From assembly GCF_014839805.1 (NCBI RefSeq), contig NC_051131.1, positions 8,606,913 to 8,670,912 on the forward strand: a DNA stretch of 64,000 nt. Direction: 5' to 3'. Position numbers and translations under genes: made by a program. Positions 49,865 to 61,861 of this stretch are shown one piece after another (position 1 is the first letter of the stretch; the number at the start of each line of letters is the position of its first letter). Origin of the DNA: Manduca sexta. Lineage: Eukaryota > Arthropoda > Insecta > Lepidoptera > Sphingidae. The notes under the pieces were generated by a model. That model searched no databases, had not been told where the DNA came from, and saw only the letters and a list, made by a program, of their open reading frames with translations.

Positions 49865-52800
49865 TTAACTGTTGATGTTGAACTTCAGACTGCGAGTGCT
49901 GGCATGTGACGCTTTCGTCGCGAGCAGTCGTTCTGCCTCGACGCTCAGGTCACTGGCCGAGTGCCTGCTCCTCTTCAAACTGCTTTTGTGTTCTTTGTCG
50001 AGAAGTTTCTTCATTTCTGCTTGGGTGGGTGTGATAGAATTAGATAGTTCCTTCACACTACCACTGAGACTTCGATTTGGTTCAAATTTCTCGCTGGCAG
50101 AACTGGACGGTGTTTGACTTCCATTTTCTGATTCGACTATCTGTTCGAGTACACTAGGCCGTCGTCCTCGCGTGTCATAGTAATCAATCGTAGGGGGGAT
50201 GACAGGAGTGAGATTCGCCATTGGATCTAGACCTAAGAGCAGCATCACCGTGGCGGGATGCTCCATAATGTACTGCGTGACGCAGTTGAGGAATGGTTCT
50301 GTTTGAGTACTTCGATGAAGTTTTGGCCTTTCTGGCGTTATTGGTCGCTCCTGCTGTAAGAAATTTTTCTTTAAGTATATGCTGTTGATATAAACTTATC
50401 AATATAAAATTGATCAGTTGTGGATATTGTCAATTATGAATTGTACTTGCTAAAGATAGGATAAAGGAACAAGAAATAATTAAATGTTATTTTCTTCGCA
50501 TCTTTGTTATCAAATTCTTAATCTTAGTTACCTGATCCCAGCAGAACACGTCGGGTGGATGGCTACAACTCCGTGCGAGCTGGTTGGGCGGCGTGTTCCA
50601 CTGCAGGTTGGGATTGGAATGTGCGGCGTGCCAGCCCGACGGACCTGTCATCTCCTGCAGGGCTTGGATTGCGTTTCGTACCTATATTTTGAAATAATAC
50701 TTGTAGAATTTGTGTATTAATTTGTCTGCTAAGAGTAGTCAGACAATTTGACATAATCTGTTCAACTTCTACCATTAATTTATAGTGTTGTTATAAATAA
50801 ATGATAGAAGTTGAACACCGAATATTTTATGCCGTGAAAAATGTTCGATTTTTTCACGGCATATTTATTCGGTGTTCTAGTTGGGTGCTCACAACGTCAT
50901 TTCCATACACTGTGCATTTACACGCGCGTCAAATTTAATCTTCATGATATTTTTACAAAATATAACACGATGATAAAATACTTTTTCTCTCAGAATGTTC
51001 ATTATTATTTCATGTACGTAAAAATCACAATAATTTATTCCAACATTTATGAGTCAACATATGTTTTGCGAACCGAATAATTTTATATTTATGGACTAAA
51101 TATTATTACAATTTAATGATATTACTCTGGATATTATATGTCACATAAATTGTAATGACGACAATGTTTACCAATCAAATTAACAACATAAGCAGAGTAC
51201 GTAGGCATATGGAAATAAGCTTGTTATTACATTAAATAATTACATAATTGACCTGGGTCCGCCGCCGCATCGGTGGGCTGGCCTTATAGACGTAATTAAC
51301 GGCAAATCGCGTCGAGACTAAATAGAGGGACACAAAAGGTGCCAACCTTATTCGGGTGTCAATGTTATTTATATTGCCCACATACATAAACTAGACTAGG
51401 TCACTATTTTCAGTTATAGTACTATGCTATCACTGTAGAATAAATAAAACATAAACACAAAGTTATAATAAAAAGAAAAGTAGAAATAATGAAGCTGTTA
51501 CGACTTCTTCATTGCGGAAAAGTCAACGATTCTAACGAGGTATTTAGTTACTTTGTTAAACAGACCATTTGTGAAAGGTTCTCGAAATTTATTAAGTCAA
51601 AAGCACTCAATAGCTTTCAGTGACCAATACAAAACAAATGCTTTGCTTATCGGAGTGATAACGTATCATAATTGCGGAACGATGTAGGTGACAAGGCCTG
51701 TATTGTGACATCACTGTTTGCTTTGTTTCTATGAAAAATAGATACTCAGTTTGCGCCTAAAATATAATGGGTAATCATCATCAGCCCTGTATTATATACT
51801 GTCCCACTGCTGGGCACGAGCCTTCTCTACTACTGAGAGGGATTAGGCCTTAGTACACCACGTTGGTCTAGTGCGGATTGGTAGACTTCACACACCCTCA
51901 AAATTTCTATAGAGAACTTCTTAGGTATGCAGGTTTCCAAACGATGTTTTCCTTCACCGTTAAAGCAAGCGATAATTCACAAAAAATACACACGTATATT
52001 TTTTTTAGAAAACTCAGAGGTGTGTGCTCTTGGGTTTTGAACCTGCGGACATTCGTCTCCGCAGTCCGTTCCACACCCAACTGGCTATCGCCGCGTATAA
52101 TAGGTAATATTGGACAGTGATGACCCAACTCTAAGCCATAGTATGACAAAAATTATCACACCATAAAGTTATTAATGGCTTGGATGTAATAATATGTGGG
52201 CGATTCCGGACAATTGTGCTAGAAACAATACCGCCTACATAATCCATTCAATTTGAAAAGCGCCATTGTGCTAGTTGCAGCGATAATCTAATTGGAACGC
52301 AAAAAAAATATTTAAACCTGTTTGGAAATAACCAAATTTCATCAAAATACTTACCTCCATGCTTAGTGCTGCTACGTCGTGGTGCAAACTCGACACTTGC
52401 GTATCAAGTCTCTCTACTGATGACCTTGTATTGTGCATTTCTAAATTTAGTCCTTCCAAAGAGTCCGCTCTAGTAATTTTTGGCGTCGCCACCGAACGTT
52501 GCCTTTCTATTCTCTCGCGCAACTCCCTGTGCGTGAGGCGTTGTCCGTCCGTTCTGAAAATAGATTGATAGATTTCCAATAGCATTTTAGCCTAAAATTA
52601 GGTTATACAAATATTGCAACAAAATAACGTATACAAAATTGTTTTAGATAAAGGAATACGGTAGTAAATACAGCTTAGTAACATTACGTATCACAAGTTC
52701 ATGTCTGAAGTGGTGTACACACATGATATACAACTAGAGTGCCCGCGGCTCGAACAGCTTATTTCCTCCAAGCTCAGAATATACACGGTGTACTCATTGC

Positions 52801-55800
52801 ATTATTCAGTAGGCAGTCTATAGTGGTTTATTCATATAGGTAAATCTTAGCAACGGCTTAACTAGTATGACGATATTATATTGCAGAAAAATTGTGACAC
52901 TGGATGTACGCTTTTTTATAACTTAAAATATATTTTTTTATTGTAATCTAACAGGGTTTGATTCCTAGGTAACTCCATCTTTAGAACTTAAATATTTAGA
53001 ACATTTTGTTGCGATTTGATCTCGTTCTCATTATAACTGGATTTACGGAACGTTACCATTATCATAAAATTGTCAAGCTATTATAATATATGGTAGTTCA
53101 TTCATTTAGCTAGTATAGGTACTGTCATTTTGCAAGATTAAACATTCAACCACCGTAAAAGCTAATGTTTAGTTGTTATCATTTTCAATATTTAGTTAAT
53201 CTTTGTTATCGTTAAGATCGTACGTGTTTCGTCTAGAAGAATAAGATGTGGGATGATACACAAATTTAAACAAAAAAAAACTTTCTTAGGGAATATGTAT
53301 AGAAAACTACAATATGAAAAAAGTTTTTTTCTTTAAATATGTTTTTTATTTATAAGGTTTATCTATTTAGTTTGATATAGAAATAAATCACAACAAAAAA
53401 GAGGTAATCTCTATAGTACGTGTGAAACCTTTTTTCTTATGTTAAATAGAACGCAAATCGCTAACATAGCGATTTGTGTTAGACGAGACAAGGAGAATTA
53501 TAATAAACATATGCCTCCGGTCTCTATAATCGATAAGCCAATTACAATGTTAAATATTTACTTAGGCATTGTGAGCAAGATGAGATTACATTACATCCCT
53601 TTGGTGCTATTTTTGTGCCTCCAAAGGTAAACAAATCTTCGATTTTAAGAATCTTCGTCGCGTAACGAACGATGAGCTGATTGTGATTGGAAAGGCGGCA
53701 AGTTTAAACTTCACACCGTGACAAACTGTCCCTGCTTACTGAAATATTCTAGTTACATACGTTTCAAGAGTCTTTTTATTATGTACTGTAACAAATAATC
53801 CACTTATTAAAAAATATGAATCACTTCGCATATTTTACCGCCAATTTTTTTTTTACTGTTTACAAATATAAATATATAAATTTTATATAATTTTTTGGCA
53901 CTAAAGCAATAATTCTTAAGTCAGCTTTCAATATTTGTGTTTTATTTGGTACGACCAGCACTCCTTTGACTAAGTTTCAGACCTCCAATCTAAAGTTAGA
54001 AGCTTTGTATGCATGATAACTGTAAATAATACAATTTTGTTTTCCGATCACTCTCCATTACGGTAATACCGGATAACATAGTCGTAATGTTGAAGCTGTC
54101 TAGACAGATAACAGAAAAAATGGATTTTTTTTTTAAATACATAAAACAGGGTATAAAATCTGTGCTTATACACTATATTATGGTTCTTACTTGTTATGGC
54201 ATCGTGTCATGGGTTTTAAATTTCTCTGTAATATCGCAAAATATATGACATAAACAGCCATATCCTTTGATCACATTGAGTTAAAAGTTTGATTTTTCAC
54301 AGTTGAAAGAGACGGTAAACTTAAGAATTTGATATAAATTTCAACTTCATACATGTGCGTTCCGTGAGATAGACGGACGGACAGACGAACAAAGTGATCC
54401 TATAAGGGTTCCTATTCATGTACGGAACTCAAAAAAGTGACTGTCATCAATACCTTACCTGAATTTCGTATGACGGGGACTGTTAGTGTTCGATGCAGGT
54501 GGTTTTTTCGGTGATAAGGCATGATCTTCTGCAGCATTCTCATCATCTTCGGATATAGACGGTAGTGTAAGTGATGGGTGCCCGTTTCCATCCGATTCCT
54601 GCTCTGCTTCGTACCCTTCTCTCAAATTGTACGTGAGATCGTGTTGGATATCGTGTATGAACTCTTGCTGATACTCTGGGTAGAGACGTAGTGCCTCCGC
54701 CAGACCTCCCATATGTATGCATTTTAAATCACAATATGTCAGTGCCTGTTGAATATAATAAATTGAAATATTTAGCGCCCGTATTCATAAACGTTATTTA
54801 TCTAAGGAGCATTGCTGTGATAATAAGTCTGTTTCTAAGCTTTGTTTATCTGACAGCCAATTGGATTAAAGTTGTATCTCAATATTAACCAATCACAACG
54901 GCCCTATGTCTACGCACTGCGAAGGCTGCCATGCCGTCAGCACTGAGAAACAGTTTGTTATCGAAGCAATGCTCCGTCCTTAGATAAATAACGTTTATGA
55001 ATACGGGTGTAAGTGTTTAATATTCTAATATTAATAAATATTCAAGTTAAAATGCCTACAATAATTTTATAAGGTGCTATTAGTATGCGGTAGCCAACGG
55101 CTACAGACTGGAAATAAAATAATTAACCTATTAATGAAGTAAAATGGACTAAAAATTGTCCACTAGGTTTGGCTCTAAATCTTCTCAAGAATGCGAACGC
55201 CGCACAAAATTAAGTAGTCAAGTCAACCCACTGCGTCTGTTTATTCGCCCTTCTCAAAATTTGAATTTATCTATGTGAAAATTAATTCTGAGCGACATTC
55301 TAACCTGGCGTCAGCGCGGTGTTACAAATCAGCGTAATTTGCAGTTCGCGGTTGGATTTGCGTTTTGTTACGAATGAGCACCTTTAGTTTATCATATTCG
55401 ATTTTTTTAAATCATTGTTAAAAGGAGTTTATCATTATTGTGCGAGATTTATAGGAATCTTACAGAAACCCGCTTTTGCGAAGGACATAGGTAATGACTA
55501 ATCTCTATTTATTTCTTGATGTTTACGTATAAACTTATATTATTTCTGAGTAATTTATAATATTTACACGTACGAAAATAGGCGCAATAGGAATACATGA
55601 TATTGTAATGTATTATTTTTGCATTATTTCCATATCCATTTTGATGTAATACTATTCACATAATGCTTTGGCATTATCCCAAATATGAAAATCTTGTAAT
55701 GTTTTAGGAGCTCCCACACATCAATAACATTACGTCATAATTAAAATATAACATGCCAACGTTCCATGAAAAATTTAGGTATTTTTTGTTGTAATAATTT

Positions 55801-58800
55801 ATATTAAAATATTATATAAAATATAAAACATAGTTTTAAATGTGATATGGAGCCATCATTTTGTCACCAATTTCAGCATGCTTAAACTTAGTAACGATTT
55901 GATAGCTTCGAAGTGGTTAGGTTTAAAGCAAGTTGATGACTCGACGCGACGCGCCGAAAACTGAACCTGAAACTCCCTTGAGTGTAGCCGTGGCTCTTGA
56001 CAGTCCGAAACACAAATATCACACGTTCAATTACTTCAATTAAGGTAAGTGAATAATGTAATACCTTCACGTCGCAGCTAGATTTGACAACGACGTCGGG
56101 ATTGTTGCCCTGCGATGTGCCCGTGCCGTTGTAAGCTTGTAAGTGTGTGTTCATGTCACATCCCACCAAATCTCCTTTACCTGGGTAGATAAACGTTCGT
56201 CCATACATTGTTAATACATAGTACTAGTTCTCCACAAATCCGCTTAGTTTGTGAGCAGATAATGAGATTATATTCTGTACCCGTCATTAGTCTGGGCGAC
56301 TATGCCATCAAAAATAGATTAATGTTAAGCATGATGATAAAAAATAATATTTAAAGATTTATATTGAGATTACTTGAATGGAACATTATGCTATTAAGAT
56401 AAATATATAATATATCCATAAAAGATCAATGCATTTTCGCCAACCTATGTGAAAGTTTATTGCTCATAAAATAGGGTTAAAGTTAGCGTACTAAAGTCAT
56501 TGAATTTATCGACCGCACTGATATGGGAAGAGTGTTTCTACAACGGGCGCTTACCAAGTATGGCGACAACCATATCGTTTTGCATCACTTCCATTGAGCC
56601 GTTACATATATAATAAATATATGTTAATGCGTCCCCTTTATGCACGAGGTACTCGCCCGGGGCACAGAAGTTGTTCCGGATATGCAGAGATAATAACTTG
56701 AGGCAGCCCTGCGAAGCCGACTCGAATATAGGGAGTGATAGTATTTCACGGTGCAAATGTAAGGACACGTCACCCCGGAGCTCCTCTGGGAACTCCTTTA
56801 AGGTCTGAAAAAAAATACTGAGATCAAATATATGAATCCCGTTTGAAATATATCATCACTTTATAAAAACGATCAAAGAATTTTTAAGATTGGTGAGCTT
56901 CATAATTTGAATTTCTAGAATAATAAAGGTTTAATAGAAGCATAGCTTGTCGCTCCAAAAATGTGGCAGGTAAAGTAACGATTTGAATCGGGCTATATTT
57001 TGTTTCCAAACCATTTAGTCGCTGGATCGCAATTTTATAAACGTGATTTTATAATATCAGTTGAATTGAAAATGTTGCAATTTTCAGTCTTTGCTGGTTA
57101 ATGGCGAATAAAATTTAATATATATTGAGCACGCAATTTCAATAAAATATTTAAGAAGAAATTACAACTTTAATTAACGTCAGTATTTGCGTGAAATAGT
57201 CTTATTTAAATAAATGCTTTTTAGACTGATAGATAATTCTTTATTGAACACTACATAAGTAAAAGATAAAACACACATTACACGAATCAACTATAGCTAG
57301 TGGAACAATAGGCGGGCTTTGTAACTGTCATTAACGAATTAATTAAAATACGTGTGAAATATGAATGAACCTCGTGTATGTCAATGCCATGATTAAGCGA
57401 CCACATTGTTTGAAAGTAATCTTGCATGCGTTGCTTCAGCTCCTTGGGCACTTGATTAATCGTAAGGAAATCTTTCAAGTCCCTCCATTTGCTTTGGTAC
57501 ATGGACCTTCTGGAGTACATCCTCTGAATAATGGCAGTAACGTTACCGAACACCACGGCGTGCATCAGAGCTGAAAAGAAGTAATATAACAAGACAAGTT
57601 TATTTGCGAAGTTTAACTAACAAAAGGTTTCCGTTTACTATAAAAGGGATAACAAGCTGTAGTTTTGTGTTTCTTTATGAAGCTGAAATGTTAGACGATT
57701 TTCGCTTTGCATGGACCCTACGTAGTTGTTAAATATTATAAACTATTATAATAAATTCTTAACGATATGGTTATGAAATATTTAGTGTGTATTCATTTTC
57801 GTGTTGAATACGTTGAATGTAGCACAATTACAACAATAATCTTTTATTTTATTGTCGAAACAACAATAGAGCACTGAATACAACAGAATATAAAAGTTCC
57901 ATATCATTCGCAATACTATGCCTAACGACTTTTATCAAGCTGTTAACTGGCCTGCGGTCTCTATATTAGTACTTTATAGTCCATATTATGTAACCTGAAG
58001 GCGTAATTAAAACCCACACAAATGTAAATATTAGAGTCGTATTTAATTTTAATGATATGAATATGCTCGCTGAATCCAATGATCCAGTACAGAATTACCA
58101 TTGATTGTAAAGAGGCCGAGCGAATGTGCTGCCAATATTATCTATACTACACATGACGTGACGAAGGCATTTGTGCTAAACTTATCGACACCAGCAAACC
58201 TGTGATGTGGATTCATCCAAATTATATAACTAAACAATTACAGGCCGTAGGTTAGTCTATTCTCCCTTACAGTTTTCTAATAATACTTCCTTGACAGCTT
58301 CATAGGATCTCATAGTCTATGCTAGTGTGGGTCTATAACCTATGTAAGAGTGGCGTGTAGAGTGCCATTGCCTATTTATCTCATATAAAAATAACTTGAC
58401 GTAACAACTTTGCTGGCGTACGATAACTCTCACGGGTCAATGAAGCCCTGATGCGACCATTGTTCTTGGGTAGTGGGTACCCGTTCGTAGCGATCGTAAC
58501 CATCCGGTGACCGATATGCTTGTTAGCCTGTCCTGTTATAGAAAACATAATCGTTTCAATATTGGGTATAAAACATGTTCGAAAATTATTTAGACTGTGC
58601 CTATGTGCTACGCTGCAGGATGCACGCTCCGCCATGAAGAGCGCAGTACCTAGTGGACACATTGTTAATTGCCTCACAGTTGCCTTACTAACATTAATCT
58701 ATGTATTCTTTACTAACACAAATTAGTCTATGTTACTTGACGAGTAATAAAAATAAAATCTATATATATAAAAATGAATTGCTGTTCGTTAGTCTCGCTA

Positions 58801-61800
58801 AAACTCGAGAACGGCTGAACGGATTTATCTTATCTTGGTCTTGAATTATTCGTGGAGGTCTAGGGAAGGTTTAAAAGGTGAGAAAAATTCGAATAATTGC
58901 CGGGAAAATCCTCAAAACAGCATTTTTCTATTTCCCATACAAACGTTTTCTAACTAATACGTAGAGTCAATTTGAGCTTTATTGCTATTGTATAAAGTTC
59001 ACTGTTGTCTAAGCAATGTAGGTGTGTTCCTAACATCAAAGCAGTGTGCGTTGGAGCACAGAATATGATAATGTAATGTCGCGTTCTGAAACTCAACAAA
59101 AGTGATATCGCGGACCTGACTAAATTGAACAGTCACAAAATTTAATATATCATTAGTTATTTGGTTGGCTTCACGATATTATTTCTTTTGTTTTACTTTA
59201 AAAATGCATGTTTTCGTTATGGACAATTTTTGAGCTACTTTTGCATATCTATACTTATAATAAATCTGTAGAGAGGTCAATTCTGTACATGAAATATATT
59301 TTCAAAATAACTGGGGGTGATTAGGGATCGATACTGATGCCAAAAATGCAATTAGTAAAATTTTTGTCTGTCTGTCTGTATAACCGTTATAGAAACAAAA
59401 ACTACTCGACGGATTTTAACTTAACTTGGTACAATTATTTTTCATACTCCTGAGCTGGTTATAGTATACTTTTCATCACGCTACAATGAATAGGAGCATA
59501 GCAGTGATGGAAAATGTTGGGAAAACGGGAGAAGTTACTCGATTTCTTAAGCTTCCGTCATTTCGTGTGCAACCTTAATGGTTAAAAGTTCCTTCGATTT
59601 CACCAGGATCCCATCATCAGACCCTGACCGGACAATCGGACCACCTGCATACCACCATAAATTAAAAAAACATCCCGACAAATTGAGCACCTTCTCCATT
59701 TTTGTAACCCGAAATCCACGCGGGCGAAGCTGCGGGCGGAAGCTAGTAATTATATAAAAGACATTACGTGACACATATACAATTGTTAGATATAATATAC
59801 TTGCCTACATTATACGTGTAGTAGGTACCCATAGATCTTAGAGCACGTTACCTTCTTCTATATTTATGTTAAATACCTTAATACTAGAAATATTGTTGTA
59901 TATTATATTATCTTTGTATTGACGCTTCACTTGTTACTCATGATTTGTCAGTCTTACCTCCGATCAACATGGTGATAATGCTGAAAACTTTCTCAGGTAG
60001 CGTATTCGCCGAGACGTTTCCAAAACCGACGCTAGTGAGTGATGAACAGGTGAAGTAAAGGGCTGTCACATAACTCTCGCTGTGTGATATGTTGGGAATA
60101 GGCACTTTTAATCTTTCTGCCAAGTTGTTTATCCATCCTAAAATGTAAGGCATGAAAACAAGGCGGATTGAGAAAAATCCTCATAAAACAGAAGTGTGCG
60201 GAAACAGGTGGATTAATATTTGGAAGGAATTCAAATAACGCGAAAGCAATAAAAACTTTGAATTTCAGTGTATCATGAGTTTCTCGTTACACAGAAACGA
60301 GATGACGATTTATTTTTATGTACTTTATATTAAAAGATTTCGGGCATACGGTCCTGACAAACCAATTAGGATTAATTAATGATCGCACGCGGCTCGGTAT
60401 CATAAAAAATAAATTAGAAATAGCGGGCGTTACCTTATAGATTATTAAAGAAATTGGTAATTATAACTTGGGCCGTTATTATATTTTTCATAATATAATT
60501 AGAAAGAAGCGTAAAACTTTACATAACTACCATTGAATAGTAAAATTGTAATTAGAAATTTACCTAAATCCCAACTTTCATTTTTGTGAACTTCGATTTC
60601 TTTTTCAGCTATGATAAACCAGATGCATGCTAGCCAGTGAGCCAGCAAAGTGAAAGAAAGCATCAACAAAGTCAATATGAGAGCCGAATACTGCGAGTAT
60701 CGATCCATCTTCTGCAGCAGCCGCGCCAGGCGCAGCAGTCTCGTTAATTTCACTAAATGCACGTTTCCGTGCGTCGACTCCTGCGGAACGATGTTAAACT
60801 GTAGCAACGTAAATCATATGAGACGTGAAGCAAAATGCTCCAAATCCGCGGTGAAATATGACACGTTTCATACCGGATTGTGGGTAAAGCGCTTGGGACC
60901 ATTTTGAGTTTAAGCAATAATTAAATAACAACGGCGTGTTTAATTAGTCGACGGCGTTAACTCACCGCCCCGCTGTATACGTCCGACGCGTAAAGTAGGT
61001 CAAATGGAAGCGCGGCCAGGAGATCTACCACGAACCAGGATCGGATGTAATTAAGAGCTATCGCCTTCGAGTCAGATACCACCTCTCCCTTTTTACTAAC
61101 AAATGTTGTCCGAAAATTTAGCACAATATCTAAAAAGACACAAAGGATCAGTAAAAAAAAAACAACTGGAAATTGCATCTGAAACTCTAAGGGATTACTT
61201 GCCGACAATGAAGAGCGCTTCCACAACAACATCACTAGTCACGCTGATCCTGGGATGACCCTCATCAACAAAGCTGGCGTTGTATGGAACCACGACCGCC
61301 ACGTAGAATGTAGCTATGAGAATAAGCCAGTCCCAGAACGTTTTAAAAATACCGTAATGTGATATTATAAATCGTGACTTTTTCACTGCAGATGTTTTAT
61401 ATTCGGGTAATGGAGGGTCTGATGAATGTAGGAGATTCTGAAAAGTGAAATGTCTAGGATAAGGCTAAAGGCCTAGGATTTAAAAAGAAAATTAAATTAA
61501 TAACGCTCTTAGTTGGATTTGCTTAATTACAATCGATTGCTGTAAATTATTATCAACGTTAGGTACATGAATATGATCGAATAAAAAAAATTACCTTACT
61601 AACATTGTTGAGTTTTAGTTTAGTCTTCATTTTGTCTGGCTTATAATGTCCTGAAAGCTGGTATAGTACCGCCCTAGAGCGCCGCCTACCCATGTTGGCG
61701 GGCGATGGCGCTTCGGGGTCAAGATTGCCATTCGGGTCTGGAAGTAGGCAACTAGATTCAGCGCGGAACCGGGCGCCCAAGAGTGCCGCTGCGGGTACAA

Positions 61801-61861
61801 ATGGGGATAACGCTAGAGTGACCACGCCAGCCGAAGGCCGCACCGCGGCTCCTGCACGCAT
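49865..61861 (-). CDS. Elk: Elk-type voltage-gated potassium channel (KCNH8-like), N-terminal PAS part missing
   Basis: Twelve minus-strand exons: 61595-~61861, 61203-61437, 60966-61129, 60564-60798, 59958-60137, 57371-57570, 56555-56804, 56065-56180, 54459-54745, 52355-52553, 50532-50681, 49865-50353. All phases agree, giving about 923 residues to the stop. Domains in order: [16 protein letters not shown] pre-S1 linker; S1 [20 protein letters not shown]2 split across exons 2 and 3 (EALFIV, then [12 protein letters not shown]); S3 [19 protein letters not shown]4 [21 protein letters not shown]5 [17 protein letters not shown]; pore [14 protein letters not shown] with the GFGN filter of KCNH channels; S6 into [21 protein letters not shown]-linker [19 protein letters not shown]; and cyclic-nucleotide-binding-homology domain ([24 protein letters not shown]). 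The C-tail is long, acidic then Ser-rich, with [19 protein letters not shown] as a possible coiled coil. [16 protein letters not shown] and the C-linker favour Elk over Eag or Erg. No PAS/PAC exon was found up to 64000; exon 1's 5' boundary is unsure. Confidence 0.93.
50760..50877. repeat. Two abutting hairpins in an Elk intron
   Basis: Hairpin one, 50760-50816, pairs GTTCAACTTCTACCATTAAT with GATAGAAGTTGAAC over about 25 bp (two mismatches seen). Hairpin two, 50813-50877, pairs GAACACCGAATA and ATGCCGTGAAAAA with their complements around a 4/3-nt bulge, over about 28 bp with a 6-7-nt loop. They share GAAC at 50813-50816. The pair lies 79 bp upstream of Elk exon 11 in the sense of transcription. 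It is a foldback element or a structured intronic RNA; the sequence alone does not decide. Confidence 0.75.
51775..52098 (-). repeat. tRNA-derived SINE, near full length
   Basis: On the minus strand the 5' end reads like a tRNA: an A-box-like GATAGCCAGTTGGGTG, then a B-box-like GGTTCAAAACCC about 35 bp later. A body follows with CAATCCGCACTAGACCAACG, ending in the TGGGACAGTATATAATACAG word near 51785. It lies in the Elk intron between exons 10 and 11. I recognise the body as a widespread moth and butterfly SINE; the exact family name is not asserted. Confidence 0.75.
54778..55007. mobile_element. MITE with long terminal inverted repeats in an Elk intron
   Basis: A 230-bp element has perfect 31-bp inverted ends starting CCCGTATTCATAAACGTTAT and running to AAGGA. 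They extend further, after a 4-nt indel, through AGCATTGCT. No coding capacity. Target duplication is not clear (TTAGCG on one side, TGTAAG on the other). It ends 32 bp from the 3' splice site of Elk exon 9. Confidence 0.85.
58759..59120 (+). repeat. Second Helitron-like 5' fragment
   Basis: Starts after an A with TCTATATATATAAAAATGAA, then TTGCTGTTCGTTAGTCTCGC and ACTCGAGAACGGCTGAACGG, a beginning I recognise from dispersed elements in Lepidoptera and other insects. No CTAG end was located before the next element at 59248. Lies in the Elk intron between exons 5 and 6. Confidence 0.55.
59248..59746 (+). mobile_element. Helitron-like element, short copy
   Basis: 499 bp, starts TCTATACTTATAATAAATC after an A and ends GGGCGGAAGCTAG before a T. 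It is closely similar to both ends of 40537-41377 but lacks that copy's central insert. It lies in the Elk intron between exons 5 and 6, about 210 bp from the exon 5 donor and antisense to Elk. Confidence 0.75.

Noticed and set aside
58381..58677. 98-codon minus-strand frame
   Set aside because: It lies inside the Elk intron and reads like dispersed-repeat text with no known domain.
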